From: Amanita rubescens
Lineage: Eukaryota > Basidiomycota > Agaricomycetes > Agaricales > Amanitaceae
Direction: 5' to 3'
DNA: 64,000 nucleotides
Assembly (NCBI GenBank): GCA_015039365.1
Contig: WION01000049.1
Location: forward strand, 124,001 to 188,000
The notes under the pieces are model-generated. The model did no database searches, was not told where the DNA came from, and saw only the letters and a list, made by a program, of their open reading frames with translations. Position 1 is the first letter of the stretch, and every line of letters begins with the position of its first letter. Both the position numbers and the translations under genes were made by a program. Below are positions 1-12,130 of the stretch, one piece after another.

Positions 1-1168
1 GATATGCCAAATATTGTGAGTATGTCTGTAGATATCCGGTATCCCAGACCTGCTCAGGTGTCCAAGGGCCTGACGATACACTTGGACCTATTAGCATCGA
101 ACGGTTGAGAATAGAAGAATCGCTGTTCATCTGGTTAACCAGAGTACCGACATCATTGAAGTAGCTTTGTGGTGTATAAGGCTAACGCAAAATTGCAATG
201 AGAATGTTTCTCGTCAACTACCAAGGAAATACTCACTGCAGGACGTTTACCAAACTGCTGATAAAAGTCAGGTTCGTTCCCAGCTTGCAATCCTAATAGA
301 TAATCGCCAAGAATTGGTTGGCCAGCCTGTACGATGTCCAAACGATACGGGTTTGTCTGGTTGAACGGGATACCTATAACAGCTTGTCAGAAGGGAAACG
401 TGATTGTTGAATTGTTCCATACCCAAGAACCATCTAACATTTGTGAACGCAGAAATGTTGGCCATCATATATAGCAAATCTTCTTTGAATACAATTGGCG
501 GCGTTTGCGTCTAGGAGATTGTTCAGTTCCACAAAGGAGAAGTATGGCGAGTGACTGACCGTGCCCTGGGTAGTACTGTTATCCTTGACTATAAGCTTTC
601 CGTTTGTCGTGTTCTGTACCATCACGGCGTTCTCTTGAGAGTTACCCCCAACACGGATATTGACGCGACCAGAGCGTTTGACAAGGTTAGCCATCAAGTT
701 CAAGAAGGGGACATTGATCTGCTTCCTATTGTTGGTCAGCTCAACGGGATCGCGAGATATAAGATGCGGTATACTAACGAGCCGGCACCCACTGCAAGAA
801 ATGAGACGATTGGTTCGCGTAATAAAAGGCGGAATAAGGCACTCACAAACTTGACTGGCTACGGACATCTCTATTGAAAACCCGAAGAAAGAACTCATTT
901 GAGAAATGGACACTCCAAGTGGAGTAGTACTTGATAATTGGATATTCGGTTGCGTTGCGAATCCTGTTGGAATAGCAGGCGCCGCTATCACCAAGGGATC
1001 ATAGGCGAGGAGTCCAGTCCAGGTTGCGTTAGGCGCAAGACTTGTGACCGTAGGTGTAGTCACTGGAAGTGTGGTGCCGCCTGTATAATAAACTGTGATT
1101 TGCGCGCATGCTGAGTGCAGCAGTAAGAGTAGAAGACCGTAGAGTTGGAGAACTGTGGATGAATGCAT
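1..1168 (-). CDS. GH79 family beta-glucuronidase-like protein, 3' end outside the window
   Basis: Secreted glycoside hydrolase of the GH79 type, whose fungal members remove glucuronic acid from plant or fungal glycans. The chosen start at 1168 gives a hydrophobic signal peptide ending near HSACA/Q. The order seen on the minus strand is the signal peptide, an N-terminal beta-rich part, RVNIRVGGNSQENA, then, after introns, ANISAFTNVRWFLG, IPFNQTNP and LQAGNEPDFY. The Asn-Glu of GNEP is the expected acid/base position. At least two introns lie near 360-420 and 480-560. The C-terminal half lies beyond position 1, so completeness cannot be judged. Family assignment rests on motif recall and is fairly secure; the substrate is not known. 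Confidence 0.8.
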
Positions 1169-1711
1169 GGTTTGTGCTAAGATGGTAAATCCAGCTTTGT
1201 GCTGCGGCCAGGCAACAGAAAGTGAGGGCGGGGGCAGAGATGAAGTGGGAGAAAGGAAAGTTGCTGCGGTGACCCCGAATGAGGTTATTTCTTGTCGACG
1301 CTGACACCCGTGGGAGCACGTCACCAAGCCACATCAACTATACCTCTCTAACCGGACTCAACACTCCAGATTCTCCATTTTTTTTGCCTAATGTGCCAGC
1401 CAGATTCCCTTCTCTTGTGGCATACAGGAGCTTGCCAAGCTCTGAGAGCTCGTCCTTAAAGAGCACGCCAGCAATGCTGCCTCCCAATTCCTCGTCCAAA
1501 TGGATTCCAGTCGACACGGAGAGCCAAAGCCAAAGTGCCAAAGTCTGGTTTACAAGGAAGAACTCGCGATGGTAAGTGGATATATGCGGGCCATGGTGCA
1601 ACTGTTTGAACTATCTCTGCAGACAAGAGGATTATATCACATCCTGTTCAGTGCGTACGCATATATGCAGCATATATCCACTACTTACGACTTGTAGTGA
1701 CCATCAGTATC
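1169..1711. other. intergenic region between GH79 gene and permease
   Basis: Divergent promoter space. A minus-strand open frame of 87 codons spans 1338-1601 and a plus-strand one 1279-1575. Neither resembles a known family and both may be chance. Missing N-terminal exons of the permease could lie here, because its hydrophilic N-terminal tail is not accounted for. Confidence 0.4.
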
Positions 1712-3819
1712 ATGGCCGTGCGTAAGTGTCTTGCTTTGCATTGCCCAAGTTCATACGAAATAGAACCCTATTGCCAGCTTTTGCTATATCAAGTCCCATT
1801 ATAACTTGTCTTATTGCTGGTGGCCCAGTTACCATGATATGGGGGTGAGTTTTTGTTTTTTGTTTTATTTTGAATGTGCTCGAACGGACAAAGGTGGATA
1901 TTTGTCTCTGCTGCGGCTTTGCCCTTGGCGTTCTCCTTGGCAGAGATATGCGCCAAGTACCCGACGGCAGCAGGCGCATATTATTGGACCTTTAGACTGG
2001 CCTCTCCTAAATATCGACTGTTTCTCTCATGGGTCACTGGTTGGTTGATATTAGCCGGTCTGTGGACCGTCAGCGTATCAGTTACATTTGTATGAGGAAC
2101 CTTTCGCCGCCAATACCGAACTGTGCTCACGGCCACACGCTTTTCAGGGAGTTGCTCGTCTGATCGTCGCCGAAGTCAGGGTATTTCACCCTACTTGGGT
2201 GGCAACAGATTGGGACACATGTAGGTGTCGTTCTTCCCGTATCTTCTTCTACTGACTAAACCCAGACCTTATATTCTTGCTAGTTACCTTAATCGTGACC
2301 TTTCCCGGAGTTCTCTTCAATAAATACCTACCGCTTATCGATGTAATCACAAATTCATGCACCGCGAAGCTCGCTAACTAGAGACTATTTTTAGACATTA
2401 TCGGCTTATTGGACTTTTTTGGGTGTAATCGGTATAACTCTTACTATCTAGCATGCAAATAATCAAGCTCATCAGTGAACCAGTAATTGCAATATGCTTA
2501 TCTATCAAAGCCTCTGCAGGTCGTAGGCCTGCTGCGTTTACCTTTGGTCACTTTGACGCTTCTTCATCCGGATGGACACCTGGATGGGCTTTTTTCATTG
2601 GTTTACTTCCAGTAAGCACGAAGATTGGTTGGTTTTGCCAAGCTAATACGGTTCCGTAGCTTGGTAAATGCTAAGACCTTTAGATGTCGATCAATTTTAA
2701 CTGGTAGTATACAGCATACACGTATTGTGGGATTGGAGCGAGTGAGTTATAAAACTTTTCACATGGTAGGCACGCATTGCTAACGATGCAATACAATAAG
2801 TCTCTAGCATGACAGATGAAGTCAGGAATCCTTCTGTCCAGGTCCCCGCCGCAATGATCTTGTCAATACCGATTGGTGCTATTTGTGGACTCATTTTCTT
2901 GCTTCCGATTCTCTTCACCCTTCCGGATATCGCAATGTTGCTTGCAGGTAGAGCTTTTTCACATATTACCTTATCCTTCGTTAAACCTTCCAAGAACCCG
3001 GTGGCCAACCTCTTGGTTTGATGTTTGAACTCGTTATGGGATCGAAAGTCGGAGGATTTGGAATGGCAAGTCCTATATGCTTTTTTGGTACTCAACTCTA
3101 ACGACATCAATCTAGTGGTTCATCGGTCTGTCTGAGCGTTACTTCAAGTTACCGGCATGACTTACTCATTGATATGTCATAGTCTTTCTATCCGCAGTCT
3201 TTTGCTGCATCTCCATCTGTTGTACGGCTTCCCGTGCAACATGGAGTTTTGCGCGCGACCGTGCTATACCCTTCTCCTCTACGTTCTCGGGCCTTAATAA
3301 GCACCTGGGTGGCGTCCCCCTCAATGCATACCTATTGTCCACAGGTATCCAACTCTTGGCTGGTTTACTGAGCTTGGGCTCGACTGCGGCGCTAAACGCG
3401 TTCGTAGGCGTTGCCGTGCTATGCCTGAACTCCGGTTACGTGTTACCGGTAGCTGTCCTTCTTGTAAACGGCCGCAAGGGTGTCGAAGGAACGACATTTT
3501 ACATGGGAAAGATCACAGGGGCAGCCATGAATGCATGCACAGTTGTCTGGGTGCTATTTCAGATTGTTCTGTACTCGATGCCGGCGGTTGTTCCGGTAAC
3601 ACGCGTTTCAATGAGTTGAGTGTCCCCTTGATGATATCGAATTCTTGCTGACTCAATCAGGTAGATTATGCTTCTGTCGTTTATGTAGGCTTCGCAATCA
3701 TCAGCGTTGTCTGGTACATGATAGGTAAGCAATGTTTAATTTATCCAAGAGATCCAGGCTGACAGTTGGCAGATGGCCGTTTCCATTATGCCGGACCACG
3801 AGGAATGAGTGCAAAGTGA
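1712..3819 (+). CDS. APC-superfamily amino acid/choline permease
   Basis: Polytopic plasma-membrane transporter of the fungal amino acid/GABA/choline permease type. About ten exons splice into one frame. Recognisable pieces in order are GGPVTMIWGW, LAEICAKYPTAAGAYYW, LVTLIVTFPGVLFNKYLPLID, the GIGAISSMTDEVRNPSVQVP loop, CCISICCTASRATWSFARD, STGIQLLAGLLSLGS and a short tail ending GPRGMSAK. The start at 1712 is tentative: it uses a 9-base-plus exon and a 56 bp intron (1722-1777). That gives an unusually short N-terminus, since relatives carry about 50 more hydrophilic residues, so an upstream exon may be missed or the gene is 5'-truncated. One intron (3066-3115) has a GC donor. No frame break was found. 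The substrate cannot be read from sequence. Confidence 0.75.
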
Positions 3820-3989
3820 ACGTCAAACGATCAAACCCTCTTGGGCAGAATCTTATATAATGGACTATTCAATACATAAATATATCCTACAAATGTCGAT
3901 GAGAATGCGCATACATAGGTTTGAGATACCAAGCGTGGACCTATAATACATCAAAGTTTTTGACCTACCAACCGTTTTCCCTTTCCAAC

Positions 3990-5221
3990 TTATGCAGAGA
4001 GTTTGGGAAGAACCTTCAACATCTGATCTATATTGATGAATTGCACCCACTCCGCCAACTCTTTTGACGTTTCGTGCCAGATGTATCTGACGTGTCTGTG
4101 ACCGCGATAAAAGGCACATACACATTGGTATTGCTCTTCGTATAAGCGATTCCGACGAATGACGCCTAGATTGGCTTTGAATATCCGAAACTCCCAACCG
4201 ATGAGCATATTGCCGTCCCCGGTGGCCGTCCTCTCTTCTATATTGAATTCTAGCCGTGACCAGTCAAAGCCGATAGGCTGACCGATAGCCTTGATATACG
4301 CTTGTTTAAGAGCGAGTATGATGGCTAGACGACGTAGAGTGACTTCGTCCGGTTTATTAGATATCGCGTCTCTTTCCAATTCTGTCAGCTGTAGTGGCTT
4401 TAGGATTTATCTTTTTATTGACACGAGGGAAACGTACCTTGTGAGACTGTGATTCCGCATAAGCAGCTACGCTGACGCCTCTAGGTTCTACAGCGAGCTG
4501 CTTGATAGCCAGACCGATATTGAGCACTCTGTTACGCGTTCCTTGAGTCATGGCCATCCCACAGAGCGACCCTTGGATATCGAGATGGTATCCAATCATA
4601 GAATGTACCCATTTCTCGTATTGCATCGTTTCGGGTACCTATCATGGAAATGTTAATTTGCCGCCCACGAAACGGACCGGAAAACACAGCTAGACACGCA
4701 CCTGTTCTATCCAGTGCTTTCCATTTGTACCGCTGACTCGATCTCGCCATTTAGCACGTGGTATTCGACGGTGGCGCATCATAAGCAGTGGTAGCATTTC
4801 AGTCATTATCTGTCCTTGGTGGACAAGGTCGAGTCATATCAAAACACAATGGTAGTCAGGGGCGTACGTATACGTACTGAAGCTGTCTGCATTTTCCGGC
4901 TGCTTTTCTATGGATATATGGGGTATGCAATCGTTGACAAGCTGCCAGCAGTCTTCGTATTCCTTGTAGTGTCGTTAGCTGTGGGGATTCGAGGAAGGAG
5001 GTATAGCGTACCTGTCTGGTATATTCTCGGTTTAACGATAACATCCATATCAGGATAGGGCAATCGGTTCTTATATCGGCTGTGTGGGGAAGGGTAAACA
5101 CGGGATGCATTTCAGCTAGGAAGAACAAACAGAAGGCTTCGTATATCGTGTCTGGGTTTTGCTGTAGGGCTTGTGGGTTGATGGTAGTCGGAGGGTTTGA
5201 AGGAACCGTTGGTTTGTTCAT
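3990..5221 (-). CDS. Sfp-type 4'-phosphopantetheinyl transferase-like protein with altered metal-site residues
   Basis: This family moves the phosphopantetheine arm of CoA to carrier proteins of polyketide, peptide and fatty acid synthases. The C-terminal exon (3990-4400) is clear: LTELERDAISNKPDE, ILALKQAYIKAIGQP, FDWSRLEFNIEERTA. An upstream exon at 4440-4630 carries AVEPRGVSVAAY. The family usually has GVD and W/F-xx-KEA, whose Asp and Glu bind magnesium; here they read GVS and KQA. An upstream piece (4690-4830: MTEMLPLLMMRHRRIPRAKW) matches the N-terminal lobe. The start is uncertain. A further open piece 4820-5221 (MNKPTVPSN...) may be exon 1 or a separate small gene. It may be a pseudoenzyme. 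Confidence 0.6.
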
Positions 5222-8200
5222 GATATTGGACGGGATTTGTCACGGATTATAAAGGAAGGAAGAGCGCGTGGCACTAACGAGGTGAAATGGCGACCGCAAG
5301 CATCGATGCGGTGTGCTATAATTGGAGCACTTATGAGTACCCGGTTTGCTCGTTACCATGTATTTGTACCCATGCTTCGACAAACAAGGCAACTAGGTAA
5401 CCTACCACATAAAGACCGTCGATGCTGATTTATATAAACAACATCAGCTATTGCATTCAAACACTATTATAACAAATGCTCTGTTGTCCATAGTAAAACC
5501 CGAAGAAAAAATATATATCGCCCATATTCAGTAGAATGTCATTGAACTGGTGCCCTGGTTGCTATAGTATATGACTGGAAAAGATAAATTATTTAATAAA
5601 TGAATGAAGTAAAAATCGACGGGGTCGGATGACGAACGACGAGCGCACCAGGTGAAATATCGATGGTTCCGTTGATAACCAGGTAAAAAGCCCCGAGCTG
5701 GGCGGTTTGAGTTGGCGGCGACGCTACCTCGGAACGGTTGCAAAGCGGTAAAAATGGAAGGTTCACTCCCCACACCCGTATTCGTTCATGAACCACGGCC
5801 TGTGCGTAGCTAGCCGCCCAAAGAAAAATTTCCAAGTTCAGTTGGACGAAGACCACGGAGCGCACCGAGAATGCACAGACGCTATAGACAAGCTGAATAT
5901 ATCTTCGACAAATGATGGTTCCCTTGATAACGAAGTGAAATAGGTAGTCTGGGTTGGCGGCGATGCTCCCTCGGGAGCATCATGTAGAGCAAAAGCACCA
6001 ATGATCAAATCAAAAGGCGATTCAGATATCACCGCCAATGATGGTCTTGAGGAAATCTCCGCACTAGGATTGGAAATGCCGGACGGCTTGTACGTGGCAC
6101 GTCATTCTTCCAAGTTCATCCGCTTCGACATTAGTGCGGATGAGAGGGCGTTCCTTTGCTTGGTTATCGGGTCAGGCCACCCGAGATCGGACCTACAGCT
6201 ATAAGCTTTGAACAATTTCCGTATACTTTTCGGGGAAATGTCATAGACACTAAGCAGGCGGGCTTTTTTCTTTTTCTGATGTTGTCATATCACATGGATA
6301 AGCAAGGCCACCAGAATTGATGAATCTACGCCGCCCAAACCCTAAAACACCGTCTTCTAGGGTGACTGTTTCGGAACTTTAAAGAACCAAGATTGACTTT
6401 CTTGGAGGACTTCTTATCGGTAGATTCGTCGTACATGGGTCAAGATCGACAAGGCAATCTCAAGGGACCATAAGAGCAGAAGGAACCGGAAAGGTTAACA
6501 CGAAGAAAGGAGAAGATGAGGAGAATTTGGAACATGACCTGATTGATGGTCAACTCGCAACTGCTGATGCTAATATTAGGAGCACCCTACGCATGTATTG
6601 CGTCAGACGGGAATCTAGCACCGATATGGGACCTCTATGAGCGCAGAACTTCTTCAATGAATGAACTTTCATACACTTGAATAAATACCTTGTCCAATGT
6701 CGTAAATCCCTGTCAAGTATTCGCGGAGCATGAATTTCTGTCATTATTGTCGATCAAAAAGCGTGAAAGAGAACAAAGACAGATCTGGAAACATGATTTG
6801 AAGGTTCGCCAATAGCATTTTATGGAATTCCAGCCTACTGGTGCGTTGATCTATATGCAACGTGGTTTCGGCTATGATGAGGAGAGTTTTTGACTTCTGA
6901 ATAACGACAAAGTTTGCCGACCGAGAGGCGAAACTATTCGACTACACACCTTGAGTCAAACTTTTTTTTTTACTCAAGGCATTGACGTGAGTGAGAAAGT
7001 GAATGATATTTTGTTTTCGGTGTCATAATGTTTGCCGTCTTATGCACGAGTTATCGGAAATATCAACGCTCAAGCACCGCATGTCGTCTGACCATGGATC
7101 ATGAAGCTAAAGAAAGAAATAGATTAAGAAAGGGCTGAAATGTTTCGTTCGGCTTACAGGGTAAATTTCCGACTGTTCAATACGGCCGGCTACGCAATGG
7201 CTTGATCCGCGGAATCGATACCTTGTTGGGACCCACATGAATACATGCTGAGTGGCTGAGACGCGCTGTATTAATGTACTGTGTGCGGTACGTAACGACC
7301 CCTGCTCTTCCGTACTGCGGTGGGAATGGGAGGCCCTATTTTCGCAGATTTTCTCCATGGGTTGCATTGTGAATTCAGTTGAAAAAAAAAAAAGACATTT
7401 AAACACCGGCGGCGCCACCACCCCAGAGGGAATAACGCCAAGTAACCGTTTATTTTATCGATGGCAAGTGGGTACCACAAATGGGAGACCCGTGTGTACC
7501 AATGATGGCAGGTGCCAAGATCTATCAATTCCAGTTCTCACCAGGCAGCTGGAATCCGGAATGGAGCCGGGTCGCGTAATTTTTTGTTGGACAGAGCCCG
7601 CCTTTGAGGATACTACAGTTGGAACTTGGTGCCCCCTTACCATAAACACGTGTGGTCCATTCTTTTTGGAGATTGAGCGATAAATGTATGTAACACTCCG
7701 CGATCCTTGGAACGTCTCGGTAGTATTTGGTTTTCTAGATAGGTTAAAGCACTCAATCCCGTATTGTTTCATTGTTTTGAAGGTTCATAGGCTGCAAGGC
7801 TTCGTGGAATAAGAATGGAGATCTGGTAATTTACGGCATCTCCCGATCTCTGACATGATGAACCTTTTTTTTTTTTCCATGTTGGCATCAATACGCATGA
7901 CTTGTCTCCGATCTAGAGCCATCCATAACATGCTTTAATAGCGCCTGTAGGGTACTACAGATAGCGCGAAGGGAATGACGTAATAGAAACGTGGATCCCT
8001 GGTTTGTTTATGCGAGGGAGACGGAAACGGAAGGGTTGAAGTTCTAGGGTTTGAAACTGTTCTTGTACCTCAGAATGAAGGGATAGAAGTAAATGGGGAA
8101 AGAGAAGCGCGGGAAAGGAAACGATAGATTGGTGTTGAACATACAGCCGAGAAACTGGTACCGCGAAACCGCCTTCTATATACAGTCTGCGCTCAATAAT

Positions 8201-8251
8201 CCCTGGTTCTCACCATCCTCCCGGGTGTTACTCCCCGAAAACCTCTTACGC
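5222..8251. other. gene-poor 3 kb region
   Basis: No gene could be assigned. Open but unrecognised frames are 6001-6204 (+), about 6395-6640 (+, rich in charged residues), 7252-7683 (+, 143 codons) and 7455-7772 (-, overlapping it). A diverged direct repeat sits at 5664-5990, listed separately. Short homopolymers of T or A occur at 6962-6971, 7381-7392 and 7866-7877. The last 159 bases (8093-8251) are open in frame with the following velvet gene and could belong to it. Confidence 0.5.
5664..5990. repeat. diverged direct repeat pair, about 70 bp units
   Basis: Two copies start near 5664 and 5912. They share the cores gatggttcc-ttgataac and gttggcggcga-gct-cctcgg, with several substitutions and small gaps. 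On the minus strand both copies encode the string ASPPTQT. It may be the remnant of a local duplication or of an exon; no family was recognised. Confidence 0.5.
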
Positions 8252-11102
8252 ATGGCCAGTAACCTTCATAACACCCAGCAAGGCCCTGGAGAGTCTTCTA
8301 CCTCGGTTTTAGCAGGAGCAACCTCAATGGCGCCCCATCACAGTCATGATAGAGATACGTTGTGAGTACATTCCCTCGGTTCTTCTTGCACGTTCCGAGT
8401 CCTTGGTCATGGCTCGTCCAACAATGCTCTCTTCCTTCCCTCCGCTAATTCTCTCTTCTCTCCACATATCGTCGTGGCACTGCATGTTATGCTTTCCCCT
8501 GATTTGCATGATCGTTCTATCACCACCTTAAGAGAGTATGAACTCGTGGTCCGACAAGAGCCTAAGCAGGCAAGAATGTGTGGTGTAGGTGGTAAAGGTA
8601 CGGAAACAATACTTCGATCGTCACTGTAACTTGTCTTAAAAAAATTATTTGTATATTAGCCGACCGTCGACCAATCGACCCTCCCCCTATCGTCCAACTG
8701 CGCGTGGTCGACCCCTCCAAGCCATCTACCCCTCGCAGACGTAGATCCAGTGCTTCTGGTTCGGATCCTGATTCTCCCCCACGTCTCGATCCCTCAAGCT
8801 CACGAGATGCCGTCTCATATGCACAATCTTATTTACAAAATCCATATTATTTCATGTTCGCAAGTCTCGCCAAGCCGGACGACGATGCGGAACTGCATTG
8901 GCTTAAAGTATGTCCCGGCTCTCTGAAAATTGTTCGCTCCTCGCTAACTACACCAGGACGGGCGAACACGTTGTACAACAGGTTCCGTTGTATCTTCTTT
9001 GTATCATCTAAAGGATCCGCAAAATGATAACGAAGGTTAATAACAAACAGCTGGGGATTGAATCCTGCTAACATGATACTGGAATAGATGCTGGTTTTTT
9101 TGTATTCCCTGACCTGAGCGTCCGAACTGAAGGCAGCTATCGGCTAAAACTCAGCTTATTCGAAGTAGTTGGGTGAGTGTTTTCTGCATACATGCACCTT
9201 TTGACTTGACGATTGTCACAGAAATAATGTAAGACACTGCAAGTCGATTTATTCGGCGCCCTTCTACGTATATACTGCCAAAAAGTTCCCGGGCATGGAA
9301 GGCATGCAACATCGTCTCTTTGGACTCCCAGTTATTTACTGGATTATGTAGAATCAACTCCGCTGTCGTGTTCACTCGCCGACCAAGGCATCAAAATCCG
9401 TATACGGAAAGATATCCGCATTAGAAAACGGCCATTTCAAGTTTTTGATCCTCTACCGCAGCCTCTCGATAGCCCCACTGACGAACGGGATGGTGAGCGG
9501 GATAACGACGAGCAAGAAGCGGACCGCGACAGCCACAGGCCAATAGTAAAAAGATCACGAACAGATAAAGAATCGTCGGGTGGCAATACGTTGAGCCCAC
9601 AGCACCCATGGCCTCCTCAACCCGCTATTGATGGTCCCATCATACCTCCCCCGCCAAATGCGCAGACCATCCCACCCCCTTCTAGTTCTGGTAGTTCCAC
9701 AACCAGCAACGTGGTAGCCGTGAACGCACCCTCTGCATATGACTCGAGGACGGGAGTTTATCCTTCGTATGAAGCGCAAACGCAACTCACAACCCAACCT
9801 GCGCAGCCAGCCGCAACGCAAACACAGTATCGTTCTGACCCCGGTCAACTGCATCAAACAATATCGCAGCAGCAGCAACAAATCCCGCCCCCACCGTCTC
9901 AGCAACAACAACAGCAACAACAATATGCTACCCATCATCCCCCACCAACACAACACATGCCCCCGCCATCTCATATGCCACCTCCCTCCGTAACACACCA
10001 TGCTGTCCAGCAACCGTATGCGCCATATCCTAGCCAGGCATGGCCAGCACCTCCCCCTCAGCCGCAACAACAAATGTACGATCCATATGCGCACTATCAC
10101 CATCCACAACACCCGCCCCCTCACCCGCACTATTCCAATATGCCACCACCAGCTCCTCCCATGCAACATGCTCCCCCACATCATTATTCCACCCCAATGT
10201 ATCCACAACCTCCGGCTCCGTACCCATATGCGGGCTACTACGAGCCACCACCACCCCATCCACATCAAAACCAACATCCTCAACAATATGCCCCCGTTCC
10301 AACAGGTACCTCGTCACCTAACAGTTCTGTCCAATCTTCCTCCGTTGCTCCACCTCCCACCGCCCCTCCAAACTCGATGCCTCCACCGGGACCCCCTACA
10401 GCGGGATATTTGGAGTACGGCCCAAATCCCTACGGACGAGGAACGTCTCCACAGCCAAGGAGTTATCACCCACACAGTCATCCGCAACCTCATTATGGGC
10501 CTTATCCGTCGCCTCATCCTCATCCACAGCACCAACCAAGGCATTATGCCCCACTACCCCCACCTCATCCGTACGGTTATGCGTACCCTCATCCGGTACC
10601 TACAGCAGAGCAGTGGGGAGCAACAGCTGCATATGCTCCGCATATCCCATGGGGGGAGGCATACGGAACTCAGCAGACGCAGCCAACATCAGTTCCCCCC
10701 ACCGCTCAGCCCCCGACACCCAACTCCGCCGCCATCTCAGCCCCCGCATCCTCTTCAATGCCGGCAAACGCCAGCGGGATGGTAGCTGCTGCCACCAGTC
10801 ATAATGATCGCATACAGCTTGCCCCTCTGCGTGCTTCCACTGCGGCGGGTAGTGCCAGCGCTGCGGGAGTGGCAGACGCAGCTTCCAGCACGCTCACTCA
10901 TGGGTTGACTGCTCCCGGTTCGGTTGGTGCCGCTTCGACCGGCGCTGCATATTCCGTTCTCCATATGCACAGCAATGGGCGGAACGGGTACGATACCGCT
11001 CGCGATGATAGAGATGACCGAGGAGAAAGGGACCACGATCGAACGGGTGGAAGAGCTGGAAAGAAGAATCCTCTAAGTATCAGAAGCATCATCTCGAACT
11101 AA
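8252..11102 (+). CDS. velB: VelB-type velvet domain regulator with long Pro/Gln/His-rich tail
   Basis: Velvet proteins are fungal DNA-binding regulators that couple development, light response and secondary metabolism; VelB partners VeA and LaeA in moulds. Seven exons join in frame: 8252-8361, 8533-8597, 8660-8907, 8957-9035, 9088-9172, 9222-9301 and 9352-11102, giving 805 residues. The split velvet domain shows YELVVRQEPKQARMCG, DRRPIDPPPIVQLRV, a Ser/Pro-rich insertion, NPYYFMFASLAKPDDD, LKDGRTRCTTGSVVSSL, FFVFPDLSVRTEGSYRL and KKFPGMEESTPLS. The insertion before NPYYFM and the LKDG-TR string are typical of VelB rather than VosA. About 500 residues of low-complexity P, Q, H, Y and S follow. 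The intron 9302-9351 has a GC donor. An alternative upstream start at 8093 would add 53 residues. Confidence 0.88.
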
Positions 11103-11488
11103 GTCGATATGTTATGGAAAGCTTTTAAATGTTTTCTCTCTCTCTCTCTCAGTGGCTTTTAAATGTGTTTTTTCTCGGTGGTTTGATTGTTTTTTTACTA
11201 CTGCGTTTGTAAAGTATGTATATCGCGTCTTTTTTTTCCAATTCATGGTGGAATTCGTACGACTATTCGTACGTGTTTGTTGTAACTCTTACTCTTTATT
11301 AACCAGGATGATATTTGTATATGTACTATGCAAGGTGATTACAGATGCGTCGGTGACAGTCTACAGATGACAAAAGAAAACAAATGAGCAACAGGTCTAA
11401 AAGATAGTGTTGCAAATGATGGAGAGATATGCGTCGAAATATACAGTGCAAATGACGATTCTAGCGTTCCAAATTCTAAAAAAGTTAG
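11103..11488. other. intergenic, convergent 3' ends of velvet and DPBB genes
   Basis: AT-rich spacer holding the 3' ends of two convergent genes. It contains a (TC)n tract (11135-11150) flanked by an imperfect direct repeat of gcttttaaatg. No coding potential was recognised. Confidence 0.6.
11135..11150. repeat. TC dinucleotide microsatellite
   Basis: Eight uninterrupted TC units just downstream of the velvet gene stop, in its probable 3' untranslated region. Confidence 0.9.
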
Positions 11489-12015
11489 TTAGTAGGACCA
11501 GGTGACCGGAATTTGTCCAGCCCCGATAGGAGCGAGCGCCTTGAAAGCCGCGGGAGATAAGTCAAGTCCATATTGCGAACATCCAGAACAGGAGTCTGCA
11601 ACGGTCGCCAATATAGTTTTCCCACTATCTACATCACGTTAAGCGTTGAGAGCGCGATAGAGAAAGACGAAGGTTGAACACGTACAACTGATCTTTATTC
11701 GCTTGCCGCAATGCATCCCATTGGCATATTCCGACATCGACAGGGCCACTATCATATCGCTGTCTTTATTCTGCGCGCCGCAATGACCGGCCTATCGGAT
11801 AACACGGGAAGCTCTGGTTAATCTTGAATCACGTTGGATGTGTAAGGCTGTCATTTCTTACCCCTGTGTTATACCATGTGGCTAGGGAAACAAGGTAAGT
11901 CCATATTGTGGGCTGGGCCTCGGGCCAAACATGCGACGCACGTACCATCGCCTCCGAAGCCCTGAACGAACGAGGTACATGCGAGGAAGATTAATACCAG
12001 AGAAGTTGGGAGCAT
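11489..12015 (-). CDS. small secreted expansin-like / RlpA-like double-psi beta-barrel protein
   Basis: Small secreted protein of the expansin-like DPBB type, common in mushrooms and thought to act on cell walls. The start at 12015 gives the signal peptide MLPTSLVLIFLACTSFVQG. Exons then read FGGDG, TWYNTG, GHCGAQNKDSDMIVALSMS, YANGMHCGKRIKISC, GKTILATVADSCSGC and QYGLDLSPAAFKALAPIGAG, ending PVTWSY. The TWY...G, the HCG pair, the VADSC-GC motif and DLSPAAF are the DPBB hallmarks. No cellulose-binding domain is present. Four exons; the introns start with gtacgtg, gtaagaa and gtacgtg. The reading frame is intact. Confidence 0.85.
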
Positions 12016-12130
12016 TTCTATTAAGATTCGTAGTGCAGCTGTCAATGGATTTGGCGTTTCTTGGTGCGAAGCTCCGATGACTGGGGGCGTAGATAATGAT
12101 TGTCGAAAGAGTAGTAAAGGAGGTGGGTTG

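Noticed and set aside
7252..7683. 143-codon plus-strand frame as a gene
   Set aside because: No recognised domain, a similarly long frame runs opposite, and it contains a poly-A run coding for lysines; coding status cannot be supported.
9555..10286. 243-codon minus-strand open frame opposite the velvet gene
   Set aside because: It is antisense to the Pro/Gln-rich tail; its Trp/Arg/Leu-rich sequence is the mirror of CCN and CAN codons.
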